Below are positions 27,732-39,422 of a stretch of DNA of 64,000 nt, in pieces. Origin of the DNA: Pohlia nutans (Eukaryota; Streptophyta; Bryopsida; Bryales; Mniaceae); assembly GCA_022496805.1 (NCBI GenBank), contig CM040101.1, positions 3,660,501-3,724,500 on the forward strand, written 5' to 3'. The translations under genes were made by a program, and so were the position numbers. A model generated the notes under the pieces. It saw nothing but the letters and a program-made list of their open reading frames with translations. It was not told the DNA's origin and searched no databases. How positions within the stretch are numbered: the stretch's first letter is position 1; the number at the start of each line of letters is the position of its first letter.

Positions 27732-29304
27732 TATGGGGAACCTATGATCTCCAATTGGTTTAAGGTTTCGGATACATTTCTTGAAAGTCTGAACTTGAAA
27801 TAAAGGACTTCCAAGAACATGTGGTGCACCAAAATGAACCCTAGAGAGCACCTTACACCTCTCAATTTTTTTTTCTGTCCAAGTGTTGCTCAAGTCTCTC
27901 TCAAGTCTCACTAATCTCTTTTAATAACTTACTACCCATTATTTTGGAAGTTCCATTATATGAATCGCGGGGCCCCATACTAGGATCGTGCCAAATCACA
28001 GAGTCTGAAGAAACACACAACGTTGTGATGAATGGTTGGAAATGCGAATGAATAACGTTTTTGGAAATGCTTGTTTCTTCAATGATATGTTGCCATGTGT
28101 TAAAATTCCTCTGAATATGTTTGAGGGATCTCTGTTCAAGAAGTTGAAAGTTCTATCAAATATGACGGATGAATTTCCTATAGAAGTTAGTGAAACTGTG
28201 AACCCGCCAAACAATACAGTACACTAATAGTGAAGGAGGGTTATAGTGAGGGAGGTAATTAGTGAAGGTGACACTAAAATGTAAAATCAATGCAAAATGA
28301 AGATTTCAGCCATTCACTAAAAATTTCAGCCCTCACCAATTTCATGATTTTACAAAATAGAGCGTGTCTTTGGATTTGATACCACACGCACTATTAGCAA
28401 AAAATAGTGTAGTATTGTTGGTACCTTGACTATATAAAAGAATCTTAAACCTGGCGTGTCATTTTATTTGAGATTCCTATGTGGCAGTGCGGAGACCTGG
28501 ATGGAGAGCCTGGCCAAAACTCGTTACAAAGCAACCATGAGGAGAGAAGATACTCAAGTAAACTGCTGAGAGCACAGAGCGAATGACCTTGTAAATGCCC
28601 ATGCAAATACGATGAACTTGCTTGCGAGGTATCAAGGTAGTATATATATATACCCATGGTATATATATCAAGGTATCTTCTAGTTGCTCATGATAGGAGT
28701 GAGATTTTGAGCCATTAGCCCTGGGGCTATTGGGCTTATGTAAGGGGTTACGCACTGGAACGAGTGCGTAATCCCATACTACTGCACCCGCGCTCGAGGG
28801 TGGCAGCCCGAGTGCCCCATACTACTGCACCCGGGCTCGAGGGTGGCAGTCTGAGTGCCAATGCAATAATATGCGGGAACGCACACGTTCCTGTGCGTAA
28901 CACTACATTGAACAGGAGTTTCCATAGGTTCGGGAGCGTGCAACATTGTATTACCTTTGGTAAGGATGCTTTGCACTGTTTCATGCACTTCGGGTGCAGT
29001 AACGAGATGCTGCAGCATGGAATTATTTAAGGAAATTTCAACAAAGTGCTTAACGAGGGTTGATGGGGGGCTAATCCTCTAAATTCTAGTCGGGGCTAAT
29101 GTACTTTAGTCAGGGCAAGGGTAATTTTTTTATATTCTAATGTCTTCATAAAAAAAAGGTTTCCAAGTTAAGAAACCCAATGCTTAAGAGGGGAGGTGGG
29201 GGGTGTGTGAAAGGGGGCATACTCATGAGGCATTACTCCCAGCTAAGTCCTCCAAATCTTCATGTCCAAGATACAACAATGTTACAAATGCCAAACTATC
29301 GTTT
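27732..29304. other. Gene-poor spacer with a 43-bp duplication
   Basis: At 28777-28860 a unit beginning CATACTACTGCACCCG and containing CTCGAGGGTGGCAG occurs twice in tandem. A TATATATA stretch is at 28642. I see no supported gene. Short ORFs around 28760-29030 have no exon-like borders. Confidence 0.5.
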
Positions 29305-29691
29305 CTAGCCCCTAAATGCATGGGCCTATGACCGTGGAATCATGCTTTATAAGTGACATTGAATTTTGCCACTATGAAAAAAGATAAGAATTCAACTCTA
29401 TATTTTAAGTAGATGAAGCCATGTGTCTACTACAAATCATGAATATTTCATAAATTTTTGTGAAATTTTGAAATTGCTATGATTTTTTGAAGTGATTGTA
29501 AAGAAAATTCATATCAATAACAAAATAATGTTAAAAATTCTGATTTTTTTACCAAAAGTGTAAATTACAATGAAGAACATTACAATAATTAAATGAAAAT
29601 CATCAATGAATCTAAATTTAGAAATTTTATTACACCATGGTAATACCCACTGAACTTATAACTCCACTAAAACACTCAATTTAGGGGTTAA
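29305..29691. mobile_element. TTAA MITE family D, short copy
   Basis: It begins CCCCTAAATGCATGGGCC, has a mutated left TTAA (CTAG), and ends TTTAGGGG-TTAA. It aligns with the left part of 35997-36460 and the right part of other D copies, so it is an internally shortened form of about 387 bp. Confidence 0.8.
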
Positions 29692-30804
29692 TGGGCCAAT
29701 CAAAATCCTCACTTATTTAGAATATAGAACTAGGTTTCATCACATATGCAATTAAGTACAAGAATCTACCTAAATCTAGTCTTAGAGGGTGGTTTGAAGA
29801 ATTCTCCAAATGTGGTGTGCCTACTTGCCCTCTACGTTACTTCATGATGTTTATCATCCAAAATATTGGGTGTCAAATGGACTAAAATGAAAACCCGACT
29901 ATACCATGTTGAAGCTTTCTTCCTTTTTCACCCCTTACTACATTTAATTCAAGCTGGCTTTTAAATTCTTGTGGCCTCCTCCCTCATGTAAAGCGTCCCT
30001 AAGCGCACGCACACATCTCATTTGTACCACCCCTTTTACAATGTTGGACCGAGGATTCTTTTAAGAATTTGACACCATGTCTATAATATAATTGTGAGGC
30101 TTTGTCCCAATCTTCTTGAATTTATTGTTAAAAATTTAACAAGGTTTTAAATTAAAATTTTATTATTGAAATAACACAAACATGTAGATAATATTATGTA
30201 TTTATCACTAGGAGTATAAGATAATATATGTTCTATTAGGAATTTAGGATAGTGCATTACTTGCAAAATCAAAATTTTCTTAGCTTATTTATCGTTGTGT
30301 GAAAAATTATATTATGAATCATTCTTAACAGTAGTTGAAAAGCTGAATTTAGGCACTAAGGAATAGTGTCAGACAATGATAGCCAAAGTCTATATTGGCA
30401 CCAAACCAGTGCCATTATAGTTGCAAACAATAATGAATAGTTGGTTTTGACTGTTAGCAAGGATCTTGCAATTAAAGATATGACAAAACAAAGTACACAT
30501 GGAGATGCAAAACTTAGTGCCGTGTCTAAGTTTGGCCATGGCTAGAAGAATTTTGGAAAGTCCTATGTTATGGTGTAGCCTTACAAAATACCACACATTG
30601 TCCCAATTTCGCTCAAATGTAGAGCACTCATTGATTCTAGAATGAGAATTTAGGGAGATAGTACATGCCTAAATTTCCAAGTGGCCAAACAATAAGACAT
30701 GTAATTGTAGTTTTTTATTCTAACTCTAGAATCACTATCTTGCTTACATTTGAACGGAATTGGGGTAGTGGCTGGTATTGGCCCAAACTACGCGAGAAAC
30801 TACC
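29692..30804. other. Gene-poor spacer
   Basis: Noncoding AT-rich sequence. CTCATGTAAAGCG at about 29986 resembles the end of the Tourist-like element at 27731, but no partner end was found. Confidence 0.4.
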
Positions 30805-30807
30805 TTA

Positions 30808-31392
30808 GGGTTGTTTTATACTAAGATTTGGGCTCGTTTTGACGTGTAAGAGGGCTTAAATCCTCACTTTTCATTGGTCAAAACCCTGAAATTGGGTCCA
30901 ACCTCTTTATACTAAAATGAGCCCAATGTAACGAAAACATTTTTTACATTAAATCCAACAAGATCTTACACAAGATCAACTCCAAGAATTGGGTCCACCA
31001 AAAATGGTAGATCAATTTATGGGCTTGGGCCAATTTGCACATTTTAATTTTTAATTTTTAATTTTTTTAAATCCACTTAAAAAAATCAAAAAAAAGCATT
31101 TAAGTGTTTGTTCGACCAAGGAATTAATGGGGTGAAATTTCCAAGGAATTTATATATAGAAAGTTCGGTCTTCTTTCGAGGCGAGCGTGAATATAGTGTT
31201 TGTTCGACCAAGGAATTTATGCAAAGGGCTCAACTCTTGGGCCCAACAACTTTACACTAGGGTGAAATGGGCTCCATTCTAATCTTGTTATATTGAGTAT
31301 TTGAAGCCGGACCTTAGGCTAATTTGGGATGAATTTTTTTATTGAATTGGACCCAAGAACGAACAAGCCCAACTCCTAGTGTAAAACGGCCA
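30808..31392. mobile_element. Tourist-like MITE, 585 bp
   Basis: The left end GGGTTGTTTTATACTAAG and right end CTAGTGTAAAACGGCCA are imperfect inverted repeats, followed by matching GGGCTYGTTYG tracts. TTA occurs on both sides (30805-30807, 31393-31395). The interior repeats TGTTCGACCAAGGAATT twice. PIF/Harbinger type by ends and target. Confidence 0.75.
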
Positions 31393-31395
31393 TTA

Positions 31396-31748
31396 GTCTT
31401 GATACAAAACCTAAATAATAGAATATTATTCAATTTAAAACATAACACACATCCACAATAACCAATTACATATAAAAGTCGATTTACATCTAATAAACAA
31501 AGCACTAAAAAAAAGCCATATACACCAACGCCATCAAATACCTACAGCACATTATACTCATCAAAGACGAATAGAAAACAAACAAACATTGCCAATATTA
31601 CCCTAAACAAAGAAAAAAGGATTCAAGTATCACACACTTAGCTTAGAGTATGAAATAACGCCATACGGCTTAAATGTAGGAGCCACACATGAATCGAACC
31701 CATACCACCTAATACAAACTCTTTCAACTTCTCACACTATACTCCAGC
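31396..31748. other. Unassigned spacer
   Basis: On the minus strand GGGTTCGATTC at about 31700 resembles an RNA polymerase III B box, but no matching A box is seen, so I do not call a tRNA or SINE. Otherwise AT-rich noncoding. Confidence 0.35.
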
Positions 31749-32556
31749 TTAACCCTTTAATGCCCAGGTAACCGTTGTATGGTCACTAGATCACTAAAAA
31801 ATGAAATGCTGTAAAATCTGTGAACTATCTCAGTCTGGTGTCTGAAGTTCAGATGTGTAAATTTTAATTCTGTAGATGATGCAAAAAGAAAATTTGGAAT
31901 CTGACTCTCTTAGATATCCAAATACCTATGTACAAAACATCAAAATACTGCAAATACCTCAAAATACAGCAAATATTTACAAATACAACACATGTACTAT
32001 GCGATATTTCTTGTGTTTGGAAGTTTGTTATCTTGTATTTTTTTTGGATTGTGTTCTCTTGTTCATGTTCTATTAGTATATGTATTCCGATCTTGATCAA
32101 TGTACCAACTCCTTTCTTATTTTAATGTATAAATTTTGTCTTCAACCGTACATGGATAAGTCACTCTCACTTATAAAATTCACAATAATTATGTATGAGT
32201 CTGTTCTTGACATGAAAGATTGGAATGGAGAGGTGTTGGCACAGGTCATTGCTGAACATGTGCACTTTCATTTTTGAAACTTTAATCCAAATTCTATTTA
32301 ACCTTACAGTCACACATCCGCCAAAATCTCATTTTTGAGTGTGCATAATACGGTTCAAAGACATACTAGGATCTTCCAATCCAACGGTCCGATCTTACAA
32401 GATTTAACCGACACTTGTTTCATTGAGCTATGCTTACATTTATACAGTTGAATACATTTAATAGTATCCCTAATTTCAACAGAGAAAGTTTTAAAAGACA
32501 TCACCCAAAAAACTGTGGTTTCTCCATAACCAACTCCCAACATAATCATATAGACC
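31749..32556 (-). mobile_element. TTAA element family F, partial copy
   Basis: It begins TTAA-CCCTTTAATGCCCAGG and is the reverse complement of 37527-38593 over most of its length (for example GATCTTGATCAATGTACCAACTCC matches the minus strand near 38230-38255). The expected far end is missing where the family E element begins. Confidence 0.75.
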
Positions 32557-33380
32557 TTAACCCCTAAGCGTCCCTAGCTTTTTTGGGCTTAAAATCATCA
32601 TTGCTTTTGATGTGTTATAGGTCTAAATGTAAGTGAGGTATAGGAATCTCAACCGTACAATCTTGTAATATACATGTTGTAGATCATGTGGATGAAACTT
32701 GGGGTCATTTGGCCATATAGATTCCAAGATCATAATGTTTTAGTGTTAAAAAAAGGATGCTGAAATTTTCCTAGCAACATAGTTAGAGGTGAAATTCGTT
32801 TTCAAAATTACTCAAATGAAAAAACTTTCAACTATAAAGTAGTTCAAAATCATCATATAAACACATTGGTACCATAAAAACTAATGAAAAAATTTAATGT
32901 GCCCTAAAATGGCCTTGCAATGGCAAAATGTAGCCCGAAAAGTGACCGATTTAACCCAAAAAGCAAAAAGTGTCCAAAATAGACCCATGCACTAAAATGA
33001 CTCCCAAACATTCAGAACAACATGGATTGACATGAAAATTTTACCATGATAACTAGACTTCAAGGGGAATCCAACCCAACAGTTTTTTTTTTATTGAAAC
33101 GGACATGGGATCAAGGAGATACAAGCCCCCGAAGTTGCAGCCATCAAAATGCACAAAAACTATCCAAAATAAAAAAAACCCCTACTTTCAAATGATCACC
33201 AAAAATTCAATACATCTTGGATTGATCTAAAAATTTTACCACTCATTGCGTACATTATGCGGTTTGTATTCACAAAATTTCATCAAAATCGGACACTTTT
33301 TGCAAACGTTACAACTCTTCGAAGGTGAATGTACTCCAAAAAACGTCCAAAATATAGATGTCGTGACGGTTAGGGGTTAA
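32557..33380 (+). mobile_element. TTAA element family E (824 bp)
   Basis: It is TTAA-flanked with ends CCCCTAAGCGTCC and GTGACGGTTAGGGG. It is noncoding. A partial copy lies at 2150-2455 beside the GH43 pseudogene. Confidence 0.85.
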
Positions 33381-33573
33381 ATACCAATTTTACAGTTTGT
33401 TTCTTATTACCTTTGTCACTTTTGTGACTATAAAGTCTACCCTGGAAAGAGGGCATCAAGGGTAGGATGCGCCATCTAGGTCCTGGTGGCCAAGTTGGTA
33501 GCACTTCCCCAACAACAATCTCTTCATTCACGCTCGCATTCACGCCAAGGGCTAGAGTTCCTCTTGCTCCATC

Positions 33574-33726
33574 CATAACATTTAGTAGCCTTCATGCCCA
33601 GTGCCTTTCCTTCATGCACTGTGCTCATCAACCTTGAGCCTCCAACTGTCCACATAGCTACTGATGAAGTATTGTTGGGTGTGGAATATTCACTTGAACA
33701 ATGCATAACATTCAATAGCATGCACT
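33574..33726. mobile_element. MITE family J (CATAACATT ends), copy 1
   Basis: It starts CATAACATTTAGTAGCC and has internal similarity to 60128-60302 through CTTTCCTTCATGCACT and GGGTRTGGAATATTC. The right end is diverged. Noncoding. Confidence 0.6.
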
Positions 33727-34181
33727 GTCTTTGCCTTGGATTCGTAATTATGAACGTAGGAAATTGGGAATTCAATTGGTAAGCGTGATTGAGCTAGCAG
33801 CTAGCTGGTTGACGAACGCCATTCAAAGGAAGCCGGACTGAGGCCGCATCGGTGCCTAAGAGCCCCCGATGCAATCCCAAGGTGGACGATTGATGCTCAA
33901 GGCTATGAATCAATGCATCGGGGCAGGCGGCAGCGGGATGGAGGTGAATATTATACAGGAGTTGAATGAAAACCATGAATGAGAACCAGGGCTTCAAGGA
34001 GCTCCGGCGGCTGTCCAGGCTCTGAGGCCTCCTTCATTCCTTCCATTTAACCCCTAAACGCCGCCCAGACCAAAAACTGGCTTATGAATGAAGCTGACTG
34101 TTCAATTCCAACTGCTACGTAGATGATTTCCATCCAATTCTTTTTGTGAAGGACTTTGCTTGGTCATGCCACCCCTTCAAG
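33727..34181. other. Unassigned spacer
   Basis: A GC-richer patch at 33800-34020 has no coding signature. It includes an orphan TTAACCCCTAAACGCC end at about 34048, probably a truncated TTAA element. Confidence 0.45.
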
Positions 34182-34294
34182 TTAACCCCTAACTGCCTGA
34201 GCGTTCATTTTTTGGACGATGTACAGATTTTATCCATGTTTTCTCATCCGTCATGCAATTTTTGTAGCGTGGATTTTTTACTTTTAGGGGTTAA
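34182..34294 (+). mobile_element. TTAA MITE family B, 113-bp deletion derivative
   Basis: It keeps the first about 100 bp of family B (CCCCTAACTGCCTGAGCG and the ATCCGTCATGCA region) joined to a short right end TTTTAGGGG-TTAA. It is the first link in a chain of four elements. Confidence 0.85.
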
Positions 34295-35012
34295 CCCCTA
34301 AAGAACGGACCTATTACCATGGAATTAGCATCACATTCCACAATTTATTTTGGCATTGTAATTAACGTTAAAATTCAATATTGTAATTTTAGTAGATGAA
34401 AGCATGGGCATACTACATGTCAAAAAACATCCATACATTTTGATGAAAATTTGAAATTATTATAATTTTCTGAAGTGAATGCTAAGGAGATTCATATCAA
34501 TTACAATATATATTCAATTACGCCAAAATTTCTGCCATGAGCGTAAATCTCAATGAAGATCATCATGGTGGAATTGTTTTTACTGTGACCATAAAATTAA
34601 CAAAAATAACCATCCCATGGTAATAGGTATTCAATTTGTGACCGTAATAAAAAATTTAAAACTTAAATTTTACAAAAAATCAAAGTGTAGTAGAAACTAG
34701 ATTTGGTAAACTTTATATTGCTGGTTATGCTCAAATTCAAACACATCATTTTAATGGTTTAAATTGAGTTTTGGTAAAAAGATCCTCAACACTTAATATA
34801 CACTACACCACGGTGCATTTTTACTACTCAATTGGCAATTATGACCCTTGTGTGCACATTGTACATACAAAAGCTGTCAATGTATATAGCAACTACACGC
34901 TCCATCTATGAAATGGATGAAAAATTGATGAAAAACAATGCCCATAGCACTTTTTGCACCTTTTTCTTCATGAGTCAGACAGTAATTGGCCCTGCCGGCA
35001 TTCCAGGGTTAA
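34291..35012 (+). mobile_element. TTAA element family D, copy 1
   Basis: It starts at the TTAA shared with the family B derivative (CCCCTAAAGAACGGACC) and ends CCAGGG-TTAA at 35009-35012. Noncoding, about 720 bp. Similar to the next two elements around GACCATGGAATCAT. Confidence 0.8.
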
Positions 35013-36000
35013 ACCTTCAACGTTTGGCCTATGACCATGGAATCATGCTTTACCTATCAGTCACACTCAATTTGCCACTATAAATTATCTAAGAATTCAA
35101 TATAAGGTTCTTTAGCCATTGTGAGCTTTACCTTGGAATAAAAATCGTTGCACAGGAATCACTGTAGCTTATTCTGGAATATTGGACATGCCACATCATT
35201 ATTTGCCTAAAGAATGATGATGGAGGGTTGGAAGTTCTTAGTAGCCCCGCCTCAAGAATCACATGTTTTGAATATTGTATCTTTCATGCAGTGAGAGTAA
35301 AAGAGTGAACCTTGGCGAGGACTAAAAAACTTATGAAGTTTATATTTTTAGTAGATGAAGTCATGTGTTTGCTAAAAACCATGAATTTTTCATAAAATTT
35401 GGTGGAAATTTGAAATTACTATGAATTTTTGAAGTGATTGTAAGGAAAATTTGTATCAATTAAAAAAATATTCTCAAAAATTTCAATTTTTTACCAAAGG
35501 TGAAAATTACAATGAAGAAAAGTTCAGTAAATGAAATCATCCGAGTGTCTAAATTTAGAAAAAAATCATTACACTATGGTGATATCCACTGAACTTGTAA
35601 CTCCAATAAAACACTCAATTTTTAGAGTTTTCTAAAAATTCAAAGTGGAATAGAAACTAGACTTGGTAAACTTCATTTTTCCTGTGAAGATCAAATGCAA
35701 TAGAACTCATTTTCATGGTCTAAATTTGGTATAAGTAGGAAAAAATCCAAAAATCCAAAATACACTATATGGTGAATCGTTTTTACGACTCTTTGTGTAA
35801 CTGGGACCCCATGTTAAAACCAAAAATAGCTTGAATGACCTTAATTTAACTTGAAGAGGCGGCATGACCAATGAAAGGCCTTCACAAAAAGAATTGGATG
35901 AAAATTTCTTCATCTACTGTGTGATACTTTAGTTCACTTTGGGTAAGTTACAACAATCTCCCAAATTTTGGTTGTGGCTGCAACAATGTTCAGGGGTTAA
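35009..36000 (+). mobile_element. TTAA element family D, copy 2
   Basis: It runs from TTAA-ACCTTCAACGTTTGGCC to GTTCAGGGG-TTAA. It is 992 bp and noncoding. A remnant at 35160-35330 is not shared with the other D copies. Confidence 0.75.
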
Positions 36001-36460
36001 CCCCTAAAGGTCGGGCCTATGACCATGGAATCATCATTTTTCCTGTCACACTCAATTTTGCCACTATAATTAATATAAAAATTCAACTTTATATTTTTAG
36101 TAGGTGAAGCCACGTGTCTACTACAAATCAAGAATATTTCATAAATTTTGGTAAAAATTTAAAATTACTGTGATCTTTGAAGTGATTGTAAAAAAATTCA
36201 TATCAATTACAAAATGTACTTAAAAATTCCAAATTTTTTACCAAGGGGTAAATTACAATGAAGAAAAGTTTAGTAAATGAAAATCATCCATGTACCTAAA
36301 TTTGGATTTTTTTTGCTACACCATGGTAATACCCACCAAACTTGCAAATGCAATAAAACACTCAATTATAAAAAAAAATCAAAAATTCAAAGTGGAGTAG
36401 AAAATAGATTAGATAAGCTTCATTTTGTAAGTTCTATTGCTTAAATGCAATAGAACTTCT
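35997..36460 (+). mobile_element. TTAA element family D, copy 3, truncated
   Basis: It starts with the shared TTAA and CCCCTAAAGGTCGGGCC. It follows family D to about 36460, where a fragment of the foldback family of 7190-8550 replaces the rest. Confidence 0.8.
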
Positions 36461-37105
36461 TCTTTGTTTTTTCTTCTTCTTTTGTTTATTTAGAGAGGGA
36501 AGGGAGAGGGAGAGGGAAGGGCCCCGCACCCCATGGCTGAAAGAAGTAAAAATAATAAAAATAAATAATAAATAAATATTTAAAAAAAAATTCCGTTGTT
36601 GGTTAGGATTCAGCTGGCGGCTGTACCCACCCTGATTTTCTTAAATTAATTAATTATTTTATTTTACTTTTATTTTTTATATTTTTTTGTTGTAGGGTTC
36701 AGCCGCACAAATGGCAAACTAAACCCTAACAAAGAAGGAAAAGGAAAAGAAAAAAAAAAGAACCTTGGTGCGAGTGTGGGATCCGCGGCTGCACAAGAAG
36801 AGCCAAAGATAGAAAGAAATGAATGAAGAAAAATAGAAGAAAGAAAAAGACAAGAAGAAAGACAAGAAGATAGACAAGAAGAAAGTCAAGAAGGAAGACA
36901 AGAAAAAAGACAAAAAGAAAACAAGATAAAGATAAAGATAAAAAATGAATAAATGAATTGTTTGTTTACAATGTAAGTGATTGTAGAATGACAAAAATTG
37001 TTTTTTTAGAGAACTTTTTAGCCAATTTTTTAAAGCCAAATTTGCTCATGAAATGAGCGCACTTGGCTAAGTGCATGAATAGCGAATTGCGCATTCTTTG
37101 GAATT
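36460..37105. mobile_element. Fragment of the long-inverted-repeat element
   Basis: It matches the right half of 7190-8550: GTTTACAATGTAAGTGATTGTAG at about 36963, then the GGCTAAGTGCATGAATAG and GCGAATTGCGCATTCTT stretches. Only one arm is present. The KKE-rich purine tract gives spurious ORFs on the minus strand. Confidence 0.7.
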
Positions 37106-37526
37106 TTAAATTCTGCTAATATTAGGGCTTGAAATCCCGTTTTGAAAATCATGGCTTGACTTCATGTGTAAAAATTTCGTATCATTTGAGGAGGCTACTC
37201 TATTGTTTGAAAAGGTGAAGAATTGAAAAGATTGTCAAGGGCCGCCTAGTGAGTTAGGGGGCAAGTGCAATACAATGAACACAAAAAGTGGTTAGCTAAA
37301 CTGCTAAAGCCCATTTCTCACCCTTCCTGGAAAAACTAAACTGGCTAAAAATAGAATTTGGGATGGCTTTCCTAGATCGCTCAGAAATCGAGTTTTATTA
37401 TTTTACTGCGTTCGATAATATAGGGTCTAGAATGACTATTTTTAGCAAGTTTAGTTTGTCCACGGAGGGTGAGATTTGAGTTCATTCTATAAAACCAATA
37501 CAAATTTTGTTTTTGCATTTGGGTTC
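37106..37526. other. Unassigned spacer
   Basis: Noncoding. The string ACAATGAACACAAAAAGTGG at about 37273 recurs in similar form at about 38885, suggesting a diverged direct repeat flanking the family F element. Confidence 0.4.
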
Positions 37527-38593
37527 TTAACCCCGTTAGTGCCCATGGTACTATAGCTGGGTGCACTGGATTCTTGTCCCTGACTCTAAAGCTCCACCCC
37601 CACCCCCCACGGAACGTTAATGCAAGCACTGTTCACCCATGGGCCCCATTTTTTGAAATTTCCATTTTGGGCACCCTAGGATTTATTTTTTAGCAATTAC
37701 TTTTGCAAATTTGGTGCCTACGGCCCAATTTTGATCTAAGGGGACCCCTCAGGAATTTTAAACCCTTGGAAGAGGGAGATATTTATGAAGTGGGCCCCAA
37801 CATGTTCAAAATAGGCAGTTTTTGTCCTCTTGCAGGTTTTTGCATCATGATTAATACTACCAAAAATACACCGGATTGAATTAGAAAGTAACCGTACTAT
37901 TGTATTCTCAACTGGAGTGTAGACCTTTTGCCAAAATTAGGGAATCATCCAATAGGGGGATTAGAAGATTAAAATATGTTTTTAAACCGTATAATACACA
38001 CTCAAAAATGAGATTTTGGAGGGTGTGTGACTTCAAAATTAAATAGAATTCGGGTTAAATTTTCTAAAATGAAAATGGAGATGTTCAACAATGACCTATG
38101 TCATCACCTCTCCGTAACAATCTTTCATATCAAGATTGGACTCACACATAATTATTGTGAATTTTATAATTGAGAGTTACTCATCCATATACGGTTTAGG
38201 ACAAAATTTTATACGTTAAAAAAATGAAAGGAGTTGGTACATTGGTCAAGATCGAAATATATACACTGATAGAACATGATCAAGAAAACAATCCAAAAAA
38301 ATAAAACATGATAACAAACTTATAAACACAAGAAATATTGCATAATACATGTGTTGTACTTGTAAGAATTTGCCATATTTTCAAGTATTTGTAGTATTTT
38401 CACATTTTGTTTTTGGGTATTTTGATAGTTGCATAACTCCAAATTAAAAATTTCTTTTCCTAGAAGATGTGTATTATAAATCTCCAACTCTAAACTTCAC
38501 AATTCAAAATCCAATTCTTCACAAATTTTATGTTATTTGCATTGTCGACACTGCAATGAGCATGATTTGATTTGTTGGGCGCTAACGGGTTAA
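37527..38593 (+). mobile_element. TTAA element family F (1067 bp)
   Basis: TTAA-CCCCGTTAGTGCCC at the left and GGGCGCTAACGGG-TTAA at the right form a near-perfect terminal inverted repeat. No ORF of note. The inverted relative is 31749-32556. Confidence 0.85.
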
Positions 38594-39422
38594 CAAAAAG
38601 TAAAGAATGTCACACCGATTTTGGAGTCTCCGAAAGCAAGTAAAGTGATGGAAAAGTTTCTGAAAAGTGAAAAATAAAATAGAAAGTTTAATTCAAAATT
38701 GGGTGAAATTTCGTGTCATACTCCGTACTATGAAGGGTTTTATAACATAACCAAATTGCACCAAAAAAGAGTTGTTGTTTGTCAAAAACAAAAATATGGT
38801 GGGATATTATTAATTACTCTATAATTATAATAATATTATTAATTTAATATATTATTCATATATTATAAAGGACAAGCACAATAAAGTGAACACAAAAAGC
38901 GCAATTTTCAAATGAGTTCATTTCTACCTTCTTGATTGATTTTTTTTAACTTGTATCTTTTGACTCTAAAAACTCAGATTTCTAGCTTGTAAAGATGTTT
39001 AACTTATTCAAATCCATAAAAAGATTCTTTCATTTTACATGTGATAAACAAAAGCTTTGTGTAAACCATCACTACCTCCAAGACACTAAATTGATTGTTT
39101 AACCCCTAAAAGTCACAAGATGTCCTTAGAATTGACAATTTGAGAAACCATTATAAAGTACTACTTGGAGATTACTTGTGAAGAAGAGAACATACACTAG
39201 CTTTGAGGGCCCTGAACTGGGTTGTTAAATTCAGCCTCCCTCCAAATAAATTGTCGACCAACCCATGCACATCCATTTTTCCAAAGCCAAAGAGCTATCC
39301 AAAGTGTTTGTGGAGATGCTCTTGGGGGTGTCTGAATGCGAGTATTTGGCCCAGCGCTTGCAACGAGGGCAGTGGTAGAACCCCGCAATTTCAATTCGCA
39401 AGAGGAAGGCAACTGTGTTCGC
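38594..39422. other. RadA 3' flank with element remnants
   Basis: 39000-39095 is the inverted copy of 15255-15335. At 39099 a TTAACCCCTAAAAGTCAC end begins a roughly 75-bp remnant of family C. The RadA 3' UTR must lie here on the minus strand. Confidence 0.55.

Noticed and set aside
31690..31715. B-box-like GGTTCGATTC on the minus strand
   Set aside because: No A box or SINE tail nearby, so a tRNA or SINE call is unsupported.
36719..37039. 106-residue S/F-rich minus-strand ORF
   Set aside because: Purine-rich foldback arm read on the opposite strand; matches the repeat at 8280-8400.
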